The notes: generated by a model not told the origin, from the letters alone. 64,000 nt of DNA from Pararhizobium sp. IMCC3301 (GCF_030758315.1 NZ_CP132336.1:3687001-3751000); one strand, 5' to 3'; numbered from the stretch's first letter, positions 51,156-60,895 are shown. Translations and numbers: made by a program.

Positions 51156-51800
51156 TCAATCGGTTGCATACAATTCGTCATATGACACCATCACATGATC
51201 CGAAAATGCCTGTCTTTGGACCAGCGTCTCATAATACGCCGCCAGGGCAGGGCGGTCGCGGCGCGCGATAGCAATGGTGAAATAGCGATACAGATTGTGG
51301 CCGAACTGAATATCCGCAAGGGTCAGCTCGGCTCCGGCGAGGTAAGGCGTTCGCTGCAATTGGGTTTCGGCAATATCCAGATAGCGGTCCAATTGCTCCA
51401 TCGCAGCCCGGATAGCCACAGGCTCGCGTTTTGGCGGGGCAGTGCGCACAATACGCCAGAACACCGGTGCGGTGAAATTCAGCGCAACATTGATTTTGGC
51501 CCATTCCGCCCAGCGATCCACATTTGCCCGCGCCACCGGATCGGCCGGCCAGAACGTGTCTGGCGCATAGGCATTTGCAAGATAGCGCAAAATTGCACCA
51601 CTCTCCCACAAGGGTGGATTGTCGTTGTCTTTGATGGTCGGCACCGTGCCATTGGGATTCATCGCCAGATAATCCGGAGTGTCGACAATCCCATAGGTAA
51701 ATCCGGCATCGATGCGCTGACACGGCAACTCAAGCTCGGCGATGCACCACATCACCGCCTGAACGTTGGACGAGGATTTTCTGCCCCAGATCGTTATCAT
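51156..51800 (-). CDS. Glutathione S-transferase family protein
   Basis: This 214-residue cytoplasmic protein starts at ATG 51800, with GGGA just upstream; a longer upstream frame is not family-like. The N-terminal thioredoxin-like domain has ITIWGRKSSSNVQAVMWCIAEL (likely active-site serine) and NPNGTVPTIKDND with LWESGAILRYLA, the glutathione gamma-Glu contact (Glu-Ser). The helical C-terminal domain ends with ADIQFGHNLYRYF. Substrate unknown. It lies between cfa and tetR in the same direction. Confidence 0.92.
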   Translation of the reverse strand: MITIWGRKSSSNVQAVMWCIAELELPCQRIDAGFTYGIVDTPDYLAMNPNGTVPTIKDNDNPPLWESGAILRYLANAYAPDTFWPADPVARANVDRWAEWAKINVALNFTAPVFWRIVRTAPPKREPVAIRAAMEQLDRYLDIAETQLQRTPYLAGAELTLADIQFGHNLYRYFTIAIARRDRPALAAYYETLVQRQAFSDHVMVSYDELYATD

Positions 51801-51837
51801 GATTCCCAGCCTGTCCCGGTCAAAGCCGGCATCTGCA

Positions 51838-53157
51838 TTATTGATATAAATCGGCCCGGCTCGGTGGCGCGCTGGACGCGCCCTTGGCGTTATGCCCGGA
51901 CAGCGTTTGATAGATTCGGGCCGAACCGCGCGTGAATGCAAGCGAGCAGCCGGCAAGATACGCCACCCAGATGCGATAGGTTTCTTCGCCGACAATTGCG
52001 ACGGCCTCGTCACGCTTCGCTGTCAGGCGTTCGCACCACATTTTCGTCGTCAGTGCATAATGTTCGCGCCAGCCTTCCACATCATGGACTTCAAATCCGG
52101 CACGCTCCAGTTCCTGCAGCGTATGGCCAATGTCGTCCAGTTCACCGCCCGGAAATATATAGCGCACCAAGGCGCGCTGCTCGGGACGGTCGGCAAACCG
52201 GGTGGCTTTGCGTTTGGCGCGCCGGGTAATGCCGTGATTCAAAAACAATCCCTCCGGTTTCAACAGGGACCGGACCTTGGACATATAATCGGGCAGGGCG
52301 GCGATACCGATATGCTCATACATGCCGATGGATGATATTTTGTCGAATTTGCCTTTGACGTCCTGGTAGTCAATCAGCTCGACTGAAACCAGATCGCCGA
52401 GACCTTCGCTGGCAATACGCCTGACAGCATAGTCATATTGTTCCTGCGACAGGGTTACGCCATGGGCATGCACGCCATAATGTTTTGCCGCATGACAAAT
52501 CAATGCGCCCCAGCCGCAGCCAATATCCAGAAGTCGCTCACCGGGCTTCAGCCGCAATTTCCGGCAGCTCATATCCAGCTTGTCAAATTGCGCTTTTGCG
52601 AGCTCATGCGACCAATCTGTGAAATAGGCGCAGGTGTAGACCATGGCCTCATCCAGAAACAATTCATAGAACGCATTGCTGACATCATAGTGAAACCCGA
52701 TAGTCTCGCGTTTGTCTGGCGTTTTCCGGTTGCCGCCGGTCGCGTCGGTTTTGAAACGCCGTGAGGCGGACACATCAACACCTGGCAGTGTGACAAGAGG
52801 CAGCAATGTTTTGAGAAGCTTTCGTTTTGATATGGCTTTCAGCCGCTTGCGGGTGCTTTTGTCGGTCAGCAGATTGCCAATATCTATCAGCGTCCCACCT
52901 TCAAAATCAATCACGCCACGGGCGTAAAGCCGGATAATCCGGTCCAGTCCCGGGCGGCGCAGCAGTGCAGGAATTGCGCCAGGATCAGCGATGATGATAG
53001 CAAGCTTGTTGGCGGGTTCATGAACCGCTGCAATACCCAGCGGGAGATAGGTGCCGTCCCACAATTTAAGGGACAGCGGAACATCCAGATGGCTCGCAAT
53101 TTCTGCAGCGATGATATGCAGCGCTTGCCGCAATCTGGTAGATTGAGATGTATCCAT
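51838..53157 (-). CDS. cfa: Cyclopropane-fatty-acyl-phospholipid synthase family protein
   Basis: This SAM-dependent enzyme adds a methylene bridge to unsaturated acyl chains in membrane lipids. It has 439 residues. The first 120 residues form the N-terminal lipid-binding domain, the methyltransferase motif I is LLDIGCGWGALICHAAKHYG, and the CFA signature residues follow in FHYDVSNAFYELFLDEAMVYTCAYF and in SSIGMYEHIG. The tail ends in low-complexity Ser/Ala/Pro. It may be co-transcribed with gst (37 bases apart). Confidence 0.93.
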   Translation of the reverse strand: MDTSQSTRLRQALHIIAAEIASHLDVPLSLKLWDGTYLPLGIAAVHEPANKLAIIIADPGAIPALLRRPGLDRIIRLYARGVIDFEGGTLIDIGNLLTDKSTRKRLKAISKRKLLKTLLPLVTLPGVDVSASRRFKTDATGGNRKTPDKRETIGFHYDVSNAFYELFLDEAMVYTCAYFTDWSHELAKAQFDKLDMSCRKLRLKPGERLLDIGCGWGALICHAAKHYGVHAHGVTLSQEQYDYAVRRIASEGLGDLVSVELIDYQDVKGKFDKISSIGMYEHIGIAALPDYMSKVRSLLKPEGLFLNHGITRRAKRKATRFADRPEQRALVRYIFPGGELDDIGHTLQELERAGFEVHDVEGWREHYALTTKMWCERLTAKRDEAVAIVGEETYRIWVAYLAGCSLAFTRGSARIYQTLSGHNAKGASSAPPSRADLYQ

Positions 53158-53384
53158 TCCGGCATCTGCTCCGAGCGCAAATTTCTACGCAACTGTCCCG
53201 CTGTTTTAGGGAAAACCAACAGAGCGTGCAAACAGTCAGTATTTGTACAGCTTGTCACAATCTCCCTCTTGGCGATCAGGACTCCACGACCGGGCCAGAA
53301 CCGGGCCAGAACCTGAATTGAAGCACATATTCTGGAATTGGAGTTGGAAAATAGTCGCAGGAAATTGATCCGGCCGGCGAGGAT
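53158..53384. other. Gap between cfa and the EAL gene
   Basis: No gene seen. An 11-base unit of the form CCGGGCCAGAA is repeated twice in tandem at about 53290-53312. The region should hold the cfa promoter on the - strand. Confidence 0.4.
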
Positions 53385-55016
53385 TTATCCCGCTTTGACC
53401 AGCTCGAGCTCGGGCAGAGCAGCACAAGGTGGCGGCTCAAGCAAGCGCGGCGTGGCGCTGACCGCTCGCTTCACCGTGTCAGAAGTCATTTGCTCAAGCA
53501 GTTGCGCAATGGGAACAGGTCGAGAGAAGTAAAAACCCTGAGCCTCATGAATACCCATCGCCAGGGCAACAGCGGCCTGCTCGGAAGTCTCAATGCCTTC
53601 CGCGACAACAGCCATGTTGTACTGCTTTGCCAACTGGCACAGCAATTCGACCATCTGCCGGGATTTTTGGTTTTCGACAATGCCGTCGATGAAAAATTTG
53701 TCGAGTTTCAGAATCTCCGCTTCCAGGGTTTGAATGGACGACAGGCCGTTGTGGCCGGTACCCGCATCATCAATGGCCACGCGAATGCCCTTGGCCGCAT
53801 ATCGGCTCACCATTTTGCGAGCCAGATCGAGATCGAGAATCTGCTGGCGTTCAGTTATTTCCAGAACCACACATTCCAACGGGAATTTCCCGACAATCAG
53901 AATTTCCTGAAGGTCAATGAAGAATATTGGGCTGAGAAACTGATCCGTGGTCACATTGAAGGTAAATTTCAGACTGCGATCTTTCTGAAGCAAAGGCACG
54001 ATGTCGTGACGCGCCTGGCGCAGCAGCGAAAAGGTGAGTGGGTCTACCCGGCCAAAGTTTTCCACCAGCGGAATGAATTTGGCCGGCATCACCATCGCGC
54101 CGTTCTTTCGCTTCCAGCGTGCCAGCATTTCGAAGCCGACCATTGCACCTGAATTTAGCGCGAATATGGGCTGGTAGAATGGCACGAACTCACCGTTTAC
54201 CAGTGCCCGGTCAATTTCGTTAACCGGATCGGGGGGCCCGAACACAACCCTGCTGGTCAAAAACCCGATGAATATGCTGGACAGGGTGATGAGTATTTCC
54301 AGATTCAAGGACAGGAAATTATGCCAGCTCCATAAGATATTGCTCGGAATATGTGCGTAGGCCGTGATTGGATAGCGCTCGGAACTGGCACTCACCATAA
54401 AGTCTGGTTCCCATTCCGCAGGTATCCCGGAGCTGGGCTTATCGGGAGTATAGGACGCAATTTTGCGTCCGTTGTTCAGCACGACCTTCACCGAGAGAGA
54501 TTCTCGCAGGGCTGCCGGAATTATGTCTTCGAGCAAACCACCGCTGTTGAGCACTGCGACGATATCGAACTCCTCCGCCGTCCAGCGAATATTGAAGCGC
54601 GAACTGTCGGCGCTGTCAGACGCGGAAAACTGCAATGTCGGATTGCGCGCACTTTCCCAGGCGGAGTCTGCGGCCAGGTCTGTGGCTACCGTGTCAGCGT
54701 TGAATCCGGCACAGCTCTGCTGCCCGTCCCAAAGCCGGATATCCTTGATGCTGGCAACCGAAAAAATGAGTTTTCGATAGGCTTCTATGGTGCCGCGCGA
54801 GCACTTGTTGAGGCCACTGATATGGATATCCGCAATTGTTGAAACCGCGCGGTCTGCTGCCAGTTCCATGCGCAATATGCTGCGCTCGGTCAATTCATTC
54901 AGTTGAGATTTGTTCCAGCTGACAAGCATGTTGCCAAGAATCAGATGAATCGCCACAATGATGACGAGGGCCACCACTAATGAAAGGAATATCTGCCTTA
55001 GCATCCGGTTCAACAT
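53385..55016 (-). CDS. Membrane CSS-motif EAL-domain cyclic-di-GMP phosphodiesterase
   Basis: The protein has 543 residues from ATG 55016; a GTG seven codons upstream is possible. It has a first membrane helix (IFLSLVVALVIIVAIHLIL), a periplasmic CSS-type domain with cysteines in LNKCSRG and QQSCAGF, a second helix near SLNLEILITLSSIFIGFLT, then a cytoplasmic EAL domain. The catalytic set is complete: EMLAR, FNVTTDQF (Asn), LEITERQ, IDDAGTGH, LKLDKFF (Lys), AEGIET and AQGFYF (Gln), so c-di-GMP hydrolysis is expected. In E. coli relatives the periplasmic disulfide controls activity. The gene stands alone. Confidence 0.9.
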   Translation of the reverse strand: MLNRMLRQIFLSLVVALVIIVAIHLILGNMLVSWNKSQLNELTERSILRMELAADRAVSTIADIHISGLNKCSRGTIEAYRKLIFSVASIKDIRLWDGQQSCAGFNADTVATDLAADSAWESARNPTLQFSASDSADSSRFNIRWTAEEFDIVAVLNSGGLLEDIIPAALRESLSVKVVLNNGRKIASYTPDKPSSGIPAEWEPDFMVSASSERYPITAYAHIPSNILWSWHNFLSLNLEILITLSSIFIGFLTSRVVFGPPDPVNEIDRALVNGEFVPFYQPIFALNSGAMVGFEMLARWKRKNGAMVMPAKFIPLVENFGRVDPLTFSLLRQARHDIVPLLQKDRSLKFTFNVTTDQFLSPIFFIDLQEILIVGKFPLECVVLEITERQQILDLDLARKMVSRYAAKGIRVAIDDAGTGHNGLSSIQTLEAEILKLDKFFIDGIVENQKSRQMVELLCQLAKQYNMAVVAEGIETSEQAAVALAMGIHEAQGFYFSRPVPIAQLLEQMTSDTVKRAVSATPRLLEPPPCAALPELELVKAG

Positions 55017-55037
55017 TCGACTTGTGACCTTGCACAC

Positions 55038-55258
55038 TGAAATCCCAAACCCACTTCAAAGGCTGTATGCATCATACATACAGCCGCAAACGCAGGTCCG
55101 GAAGATTACAACATTCACAGAAAATCATTAGATTTCTGTAAATGACAGGTTGCAATTTTAACGTATCTGGAGTGGATTATTATCCATAAGGTTGCGTTTC
55201 CTCAGGCCACTCCGACGCGCCGTGCTGGCGATGCAACAAATAATTGGCCTGCGTGCTG
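55038..55258. other. Gap between the EAL gene and ccmB
   Basis: About 220 bases, AT-richer than its surroundings, with a CATACATACA stretch. It is the likely promoter region of the EAL gene. No gene or terminator was identified, and ccmC, usually next after ccmB, is absent. Confidence 0.4.
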
Positions 55259-55939
55259 TTAATTGCGCGCCAGCCTCAGGGCCGCAGCGCCCGCGACCGG
55301 CCCCACCACCAGACTGAACAGGGACAATGCGCAGAGCATCAGAAACGGTGTGGAAAACGGCGCGGAGATGGTGATGCTGGCACTGTTAAGTGCGTTGGCG
55401 GCGGCGACACCGAAAATCAACACCGGGATTGTCAGCGGCAGCACCAGTACGGCCAGCAGCATGCCGCCGCGCTGCAGCGCCACCATCAGCGCCGACCCGA
55501 CGATGCCGATAAATACAAGCGCCGGCGTGCCGACCAGAAGGGTCAGCGTCACACCGGCAATCGCGGCGCTGTCCAGATTGAGAAACAGCGAGAAGACAGG
55601 TGCCCCGATGATCAGCGGCACACCAGTGGCGATCCAGTGCCCCAGGCCTTTGGCCAGGACCGCCAATTCAAGCGGCAGCGGACTGAGATACAAAATGTCG
55701 AGCGCGCCATCCTCAAGATCAGCCTGAAACAGTCTGTCGAGCCCGAACAGGGTTGCCAGCAGGGCTCCGATCCACAGAATGGCCGGACCGATGCGGGCGA
55801 GCAGCTTTAAATCCGGGCCGACTGCAAACGGCATGATCACGACAACCGCCAGAAAAAACAGCAGGCCGAGCAACGCGCCGCCCCCAACCCGCCAGGCAAG
55901 CTTCAGCGACTGACTGAGAATCGCCGTAAACCCACTCAC
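55259..55939 (-). CDS. ccmB: CcmB, haem exporter membrane subunit
   Basis: CcmB is the membrane permease of the CcmABC complex for cytochrome c maturation. It has 226 residues and six hydrophobic segments, from a GTG that overlaps the ccmA stop (GTGA). Family features are RLFQADLEDGALDILYLSPLPLELAVLAKGLGHW and LSLFSLVVGPVAGAAALRL. It ends without a following ccmC in this window. Confidence 0.93.
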   Translation of the reverse strand: MSGFTAILSQSLKLAWRVGGGALLGLLFFLAVVVIMPFAVGPDLKLLARIGPAILWIGALLATLFGLDRLFQADLEDGALDILYLSPLPLELAVLAKGLGHWIATGVPLIIGAPVFSLFLNLDSAAIAGVTLTLLVGTPALVFIGIVGSALMVALQRGGMLLAVLVLPLTIPVLIFGVAAANALNSASITISAPFSTPFLMLCALSLFSLVVGPVAGAAALRLARN

Positions 55940-56586
55940 AGCCAGGCCTCTTCAAAATCTGCAACCTGCGCCGCCGCCGGCATGATTTCGAGCACATCGC
56001 TGCTCCCGCCCGGTAGCGGCAAATGGGTTGCGGCGACAATCATGCCGCCGCTGGCAAGGTGATCACGCATCATTGTACCAAGCCGCTCCTGAGAGGCGGT
56101 ATCCAGCGCCGATGTCGGTTCATCCAGAAGCCATAGCGGCCGTTTGTTGAGCAACAGGCGGGCCAATGCGACACGCTTGCGCATCCCGGCTGACAGATAG
56201 GCCACCGGTAATGCGGTGGTATGGCCGAGCGCCACTGCATCCAGAGCGGCCTCGATGGTCAGAAGTTTGCTCTCTGAACCATACAGCTGTTGAAAGAAGC
56301 TGAGATTTTCGGCGACACTCAATGCGCTTTTTAGGCCATCCAGATGGCCGAAATAATGACAGCTTTCACGGCGCGGCAGTTCGGCGGAAATTCCATCTCC
56401 AGTCAGCTGAATACGGCCACTGTCAACGGGCAGCAATTCGGCAATAGCGCGCAGCAGGGTCGACTTCCCTGCGCCATTGGGTCCGCGCACCGCCACCGAG
56501 CCACCCCCAGACAACTGCAGGTCCAGTGGACCGACAATGCGTCTCTCGCCACGCTTCAGGACAAGGTTTTCTATGCTCAGGCGCAT
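55936..56586 (-). CDS. ccmA: CcmA, haem exporter ATP-binding subunit
   Basis: CcmA is the ABC ATPase that releases holo-CcmE from CcmC during cytochrome c maturation. It has 216 residues from ATG 56586 (MRLSIENLVL); a longer frame adds 11 unlike residues. Walker A is RGPNGAGKSTLL, the signature region is YLSAGMRKRVALARLLL and Walker B is LWLLDEPTSALD. It is divergent from acnA, an arrangement common in the order. Confidence 0.95.
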   Translation of the reverse strand: MRLSIENLVLKRGERRIVGPLDLQLSGGGSVAVRGPNGAGKSTLLRAIAELLPVDSGRIQLTGDGISAELPRRESCHYFGHLDGLKSALSVAENLSFFQQLYGSESKLLTIEAALDAVALGHTTALPVAYLSAGMRKRVALARLLLNKRPLWLLDEPTSALDTASQERLGTMMRDHLASGGMIVAATHLPLPGGSSDVLEIMPAAAQVADFEEAWL

Positions 56587-56868
56587 CAACAGGCCCGTCC
56601 GGACAGCGCCGCCCGGCACCGCTCAGCGCAGACCGGGCCGGCTTGGCCGCGTTTTCTGTTCGCCTTCGCAGCGTTCCTGACGTAAAAGCAACAGCGAAGG
56701 CGACTCAAGGGTCTCTGGTCAGCCTGCAAGATATCCATTATAAGCCTCTCGACTCTCATTATTTAAGATGGTGCCGTGGCGGTTCTTACCCCCTGAACCC
56801 GCATGAGACACCATCGATTTTCCACCGGCGGAGAGGGCTGGCTGGAAACACTTGAAAGGAGCCGCCCT

Positions 56869-59556
56869 ATGGCCAAATCTCTCGACAGCTTCAAATCGCG
56901 CAAACAGCTTACCGTGAAAGGCAAGACTTACACCTATTTCAGTCTTGTGGAAGCCGAGAAAAACGGATTGACCGGGATTTCCCGTTTGCCGTTCTCTCTG
57001 AAGGTTCTACTGGAAAACCTGCTGCGCTTTGAAGATGGCCGCACAGTGAGCGCAGATGATATCAAGGCAATGGCGCAATGGCTGGTTGAGCACAAATCCA
57101 GCCGCGAAATAGCGTTCCGGCCCGCCCGTGTGCTGATGCAGGATTTCACCGGTGTGCCCGCAGTTGTCGATCTGGCGGCGATGCGCGACGCAACCGCGAT
57201 GCTTGGCGGCGACCCGGCCAAGATCAACCCGCAGGTGCCGGTTGATCTGGTCATTGATCACTCCGTGATGGTCGACAATTTCGGCAACGTAAAAGCCTTC
57301 CAGCAGAATGTGGACCGTGAATACGAGCGCAATGGCGAGCGCTATACTTTCCTGAAATGGGGACAGGAGGCCTTCGAAAATTTCCGTGTTGTGCCACCGG
57401 GCACCGGCATCTGCCATCAGGTCAATCTGGAATATCTGGCTCAGACCGTCTGGACCCTGGAAGAAAATGGCGAGACTCTTGCCTATCCTGATACGCTTGT
57501 CGGGACTGACAGCCACACCACAATGATCAATGGACTGGCGGTTCTGGGCTGGGGCGTCGGCGGCATTGAAGCTGAAGCTGCCATGCTCGGCCAGCCGGTT
57601 TCCATGCTGATCCCGGAAGTGATCGGCTTCAAACTGAACGGCAGACTGCGCGACGGCGTGACAGCAACCGATCTGGTACTGCGTGTGGTCGAAATGCTGC
57701 GCGCCAAAGGCGTTGTCGGCAAATTTGTCGAATTCTACGGCCCGGGCCTGTCCAATATTTCGCTGGAAGATGCTGCGACCATTGCCAATATGGCTCCCGA
57801 ATATGGTGCCACCTGCGGCTTTTTCCCGGTCGATAGTGACACGCTGCGCTATTTGGAAGTCTCCGGTCGCGCGGAAGACCGCATTGCCCTGGTGGAAGCC
57901 TATTCCAAAGATCAGGGCATGTTCCGCAGTGACGACACGCCGGATCCGGAATTCACCAGCACGCTTGAACTGAACATGGATGATGTGGTGCCGGCTATTG
58001 CCGGGCCGAAACGTCCGCAGGATCGTGTCGAACTGTCCCGTGCCGCGTCCGCCTTTGCGGAGGCCATGGATAGTGAGTTCAAGAAATTCGCCCGCACCGA
58101 CCGCGTCGCAGTCGAGGGCCGGGATCATGATCTGGGCAATGGCGATGTGGTGATTGCCGCCATCACCTCCTGCACCAACACTTCCAATCCAAGCGTCATG
58201 ATCGGCGCCGGTCTGCTGGCCCGCAATGCGCGCGCCAAAGGATTGACGGTCAAGCCTTGGGTCAAGACATCGCTCGCCCCGGGATCGCAGGTTGTGACCG
58301 AGTATCTGAAAGCTGCCAATCTGCAGGACGATCTGGATGCGATGGGCTTCAATCTGGTCGGCTATGGCTGCACCACCTGCATCGGCAACTCCGGGCCTCT
58401 GCCGGAGGAAATCTCCGCTGCCATCAACGACAATAATCTGGTCGCGACATCGGTTCTGTCCGGAAACCGCAACTTTGAAGGCCGGGTCAACCCGGATGTC
58501 CGCGCCAATTATCTGGCGTCGCCGCCGCTGGTGGTAGCCTATGCCATCGCCGGTTCGATGAATGTCGATATCGCTAATGAACCGCTTGGCGAGGATCAGG
58601 ACGGCAATCCGGTCTATCTGAAAGATATCTGGCCGTCCTCTCAGGAGATCGCCGATCTGGTGCGCACGTCCATCACCCGCTCGATGTTCCAGGAGCGTTA
58701 TGGCGATGTCTTCAAGGGCGATGAGAAGTGGCAGGGCATCAAGATTTCCGGCGGCATGACCTATGGCTGGTCCGACGGCTCGACCTATGTTCAAAACCCG
58801 CCATATTTTGAAGATATGAAGATGGAAGCGGCGGATGTTACCGACATCGAGAATGCCCACATTCTCGGGCTCTTCCTCGACAGTATCACCACTGACCATA
58901 TTTCACCGGCTGGTTCGATCAAGCGCGACGGTCCGGCCGGCGAATATCTGGTCGAGCATCAGGTCCGCCCGATGGATTTCAATTCCTATGGTGCGCGTCG
59001 CGGCAATCATCAGATCATGATGCGCGGCACTTTTGCCAATATCCGCATCAAGAACCAGATGCTGGAAGGTGTTGAAGGCGGTATGACGCGCATGGAGCCT
59101 GATGGCGAGGCGCTGCCGATCTATGACGCGGCCATGGCCTTTAAGGAAGCCGGCACACCGCTGGTGGTCTTTGCCGGCAAGGAATATGGCACCGGCTCAT
59201 CGCGTGACTGGGCGGCCAAGGGCACACGTCTGCTGGGCGTGCGCGCGGTCATCGCCGAAAGCTTCGAGCGCATTCACCGCTCAAATCTGGTTGGCATGGG
59301 TGTTCTGCCGCTGGTCTTTACCGGCGGTGACAGCTGGCAGTCACTGGGCATCACCGGCTCGGAACAAGTGACGATCAAGGAGCTCGACAGTATGAAGCCG
59401 CGACAGAATTTGAACGCGGAAATCAGCTTCGCCGACGGCACTGCCAAAACGGTGGAATTGCTGGTGCGGATCGATACCGAAGATGAGCTGGAATATTACC
59501 GTAATGGCGGCATTCTCCAATATGTTCTGCGCAATCTGGTAAAAGCCGCCGCTTAG
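56869..59556 (+). CDS. acnA: AcnA, aconitate hydratase
   Basis: Aconitase converts citrate to isocitrate in the TCA cycle and carries a 4Fe-4S cluster. It has 895 residues from ATG 56869, preceded by AAAGGAG at about 7-13 bases; the upstream in-frame codons are not family-like. Cluster cysteines are in [13 protein letters not shown] and [13 protein letters not shown]. Other motifs are [22 protein letters not shown] and the C-terminal swivel domain [17 protein letters not shown] strong terminator follows. The 280-base gap upstream shared with ccmA should hold both promoters. Confidence 0.98.
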   Translation: MAKSLDSFKSRKQLTVKGKTYTYFSLVEAEKNGLTGISRLPFSLKVLLENLLRFEDGRTVSADDIKAMAQWLVEHKSSREIAFRPARVLMQDFTGVPAVVDLAAMRDATAMLGGDPAKINPQVPVDLVIDHSVMVDNFGNVKAFQQNVDREYERNGERYTFLKWGQEAFENFRVVPPGTGICHQVNLEYLAQTVWTLEENGETLAYPDTLVGTDSHTTMINGLAVLGWGVGGIEAEAAMLGQPVSMLIPEVIGFKLNGRLRDGVTATDLVLRVVEMLRAKGVVGKFVEFYGPGLSNISLEDAATIANMAPEYGATCGFFPVDSDTLRYLEVSGRAEDRIALVEAYSKDQGMFRSDDTPDPEFTSTLELNMDDVVPAIAGPKRPQDRVELSRAASAFAEAMDSEFKKFARTDRVAVEGRDHDLGNGDVVIAAITSCTNTSNPSVMIGAGLLARNARAKGLTVKPWVKTSLAPGSQVVTEYLKAANLQDDLDAMGFNLVGYGCTTCIGNSGPLPEEISAAINDNNLVATSVLSGNRNFEGRVNPDVRANYLASPPLVVAYAIAGSMNVDIANEPLGEDQDGNPVYLKDIWPSSQEIADLVRTSITRSMFQERYGDVFKGDEKWQGIKISGGMTYGWSDGSTYVQNPPYFEDMKMEAADVTDIENAHILGLFLDSITTDHISPAGSIKRDGPAGEYLVEHQVRPMDFNSYGARRGNHQIMMRGTFANIRIKNQMLEGVEGGMTRMEPDGEALPIYDAAMAFKEAGTPLVVFAGKEYGTGSSRDWAAKGTRLLGVRAVIAESFERIHRSNLVGMGVLPLVFTGGDSWQSLGITGSEQVTIKELDSMKPRQNLNAEISFADGTAKTVELLVRIDTEDELEYYRNGGILQYVLRNLVKAAA

Positions 59557-59578
59557 GCTTTGCAGTATTGAAAGCTTG

Positions 59579-59606
59579 AAAACGGCCCCCTGCAGGGGGC
59601 CGTTTT
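59579..59606. terminator. Intrinsic terminator after acnA
   Basis: Arms AAAACGGCCCCC and GGGGGCCGTTTT around a short loop give a perfect 12-base-pair stem, A-rich on one side and T-rich on the other. It can serve acnA and the converging regulator gene. Confidence 0.88.
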
Positions 59607-59615
59607 CGCAAGCGA

Positions 59616-60020
59616 CTATGGTTTGGACGCAACCAGCTGATCGAGTGTGCAATTATCCAGCACCGCCAGAAATGCGTCTGCCGCATCCTGGACCACTCCC
59701 CGCAGCAAACACCGGGGCAGGAACGTGCATGCCGATTTCTCTGCCCTCATACACTCGACAATAGCGAAATCAGCTTCCACCAGCCGAACCACATCCCCAA
59801 TTCGGATCTGGTCTGACGGACGGCCCAGCAGGATGCCGCCATTGCGGCCACGCTGTGTTTCAACAAAACCCGCCTGAGCCAGTTTGGCTGTGATTTTCAT
59901 GATGTGAGATTTGACCAGATGCAGGTGACCCGCAACCTGATCGATGGTCACTGGCTGGTCTTGCGTCGCCAGCAGCATGAGAATGCGCAGAGCGAAATCG
60001 CTAGCCTGATTGAGGCGCAT
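59616..60020 (-). CDS. nsrR: NsrR-like Rrf2-family iron-sulfur regulator
   Basis: This nitric-oxide-sensing repressor type of the Rrf2 family has 134 residues from ATG 60020 (MRLNQASDFALRILMLL); a longer frame adds 10 residues. The winged helix includes HLHLVKSHIMKITAKLAQAGFVETQRGRNGGI, close to NsrR. Three cluster cysteines occur in ECMRAEKSACTFLPRC, spaced C-x7-C-x5-C. The tail LDNCTLDQLV also matches NsrR. The cysteine spacing is shared with RirA, an iron regulator, but the divergent haemoglobin gene and the operator between them favour NsrR. Confidence 0.82.
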   Translation of the reverse strand: MRLNQASDFALRILMLLATQDQPVTIDQVAGHLHLVKSHIMKITAKLAQAGFVETQRGRNGGILLGRPSDQIRIGDVVRLVEADFAIVECMRAEKSACTFLPRCLLRGVVQDAADAFLAVLDNCTLDQLVASKP

Positions 60021-60098
60021 CAGGTGCCTTCCAGTTGATTCAACATACAAAAAAGGTGCTCTAAACTATTGTTTTTATCGTAAATTCTGTTACATGAA

Positions 60099-60121
60099 TA
60101 GATACATATTAAATGAATGTA
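60099..60121. promoter_or_regulatory. Probable NsrR operator
   Basis: The 23 bases match the published NsrR consensus (two AAGATGCATTT-type arms) at about 17 positions; the core reads GATACATATTAAATGAAT. It lies between the regulator and the haemoglobin gene, 36 bases before the ATG used for the latter. Confidence 0.6.
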
Positions 60122-60156
60122 ATAACATGCAACCCGCTCAGGAAAAAATTCAGACA

Positions 60157-60582
60157 ATGTCGCCGGCGTCGTTACGCCAGCCCGCCCATGAATCGATCAC
60201 CCCTGAGCAGATATCTCTGTTGGTTGACAGGTTTTACGACCGCGTCCGCTCTGACCGGGAATTGTCGCCTTTGTTTGTCAGGCATATGAGCCGTGACTGG
60301 CCCGGTCATTTGTCCAGCATGAAAGCGTTCTGGCGATCAGTTTTATTGAGAACCGGCGAGTACAAGGGAAAACCCGTTCCGGCACACGCCAGAATGCAGG
60401 ATGTCAGCACAGAGAATTTCGTGCGTTGGCTGGAGCTGTTCGGAGCGACAGTTCGCGAGGTTTTCGCACCTCCCGCCCAACCGGTTGTTATTGCCGCTGC
60501 CGAGAGAATTGCAACAAGCCTTTGGCTGGCCATGAAGGCCGACCCGTTCTCCACGCCGCCCATATGGCCGGACACCAGATAA
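60157..60582 (+). CDS. Group III truncated haemoglobin
   Basis: This small haem protein is thought to handle nitric oxide or oxygen. It has 141 residues from ATG 60157, chosen because it lies beyond the operator and has AGGA about 12 bases upstream; ATG 60127 is an alternative. The fold starts at ITPEQISLLVDRFYDRVRSD, has LSPLF and DWPGHLSSMKAFWRSVLLRTGEYKGKP, and the proximal histidine is in PVPAHARM, as in group III (P-type). Eleven bases after its stop begins a 55-codon gene, probably co-transcribed. Confidence 0.87.
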   Translation: MSPASLRQPAHESITPEQISLLVDRFYDRVRSDRELSPLFVRHMSRDWPGHLSSMKAFWRSVLLRTGEYKGKPVPAHARMQDVSTENFVRWLELFGATVREVFAPPAQPVVIAAAERIATSLWLAMKADPFSTPPIWPDTR

Positions 60583-60593
60583 AGGGTTATACG

Positions 60594-60761
60594 ATGATAG
60601 TATTGAGAAAGCTGCTGGGCTTCTTCCTGTGGCCCGGAAACGCTGCAAGCAGGGCGCTATCAATCGATGTCTCAGCGGACGGCGGACAAGTGCGCTCTCT
60701 GGTGAATGGACTTGTCTGGGGCGCAGTATTGTTGATATTGGCGCTGGTTTTTCACGGCTAG
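60594..60761 (+). CDS. Small single-helix membrane protein behind the haemoglobin gene
   Basis: Not recognised. It has 55 residues from ATG 60594, with AAGGG about 8 bases upstream. The N terminus is basic and hydrophobic (MIVLRKLLGFFLWPG), the middle is polar (DVSADGGQVRSLVNG), and the C-terminal LVWGAVLLILALVF is a membrane helix. It lies 11 bases after the haemoglobin stop and so under the same NsrR-type operator. It may link the haemoglobin to the membrane, or act in respiration under nitric oxide; that is inference from position only. Confidence 0.7.
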   Translation: MIVLRKLLGFFLWPGNAASRALSIDVSADGGQVRSLVNGLVWGAVLLILALVFHG

Positions 60762-60844
60762 CCGACGAGCCTCAACAGGCTGTCAGATATGTTTGTTAAA
60801 ACCAAAACACATTGCCGTACGTATTGAGACAGGTAAAACCCGAT

Positions 60845-60868
60845 CCTGCTCCCAATCCTGCTCCCAAT
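60845..60868 (+). repeat. Two 12-base tandem units upstream of the hydrolase gene
   Basis: CCTGCTCCCAAT occurs twice in tandem, followed by a partial third copy. It lies just before the most likely start of the alpha/beta hydrolase; if translation began further upstream it would encode PAPNPAPN. Confidence 0.85.
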
Positions 60869-60895
60869 CCTGCTGATGCGTGTGATGATCTGTCC

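Noticed and set aside
56769-56816. GATGGTG/CACCATC inverted repeat upstream of acnA
   Set aside because: Only seven base pairs around a loop of about 30 bases, with no supporting motif; too weak to call as a regulatory site.
57007-58899. A 630-codon open frame on the - strand
   Set aside because: It lies opposite acnA, whose iron-sulfur motifs and length are complete; it is a shadow frame.
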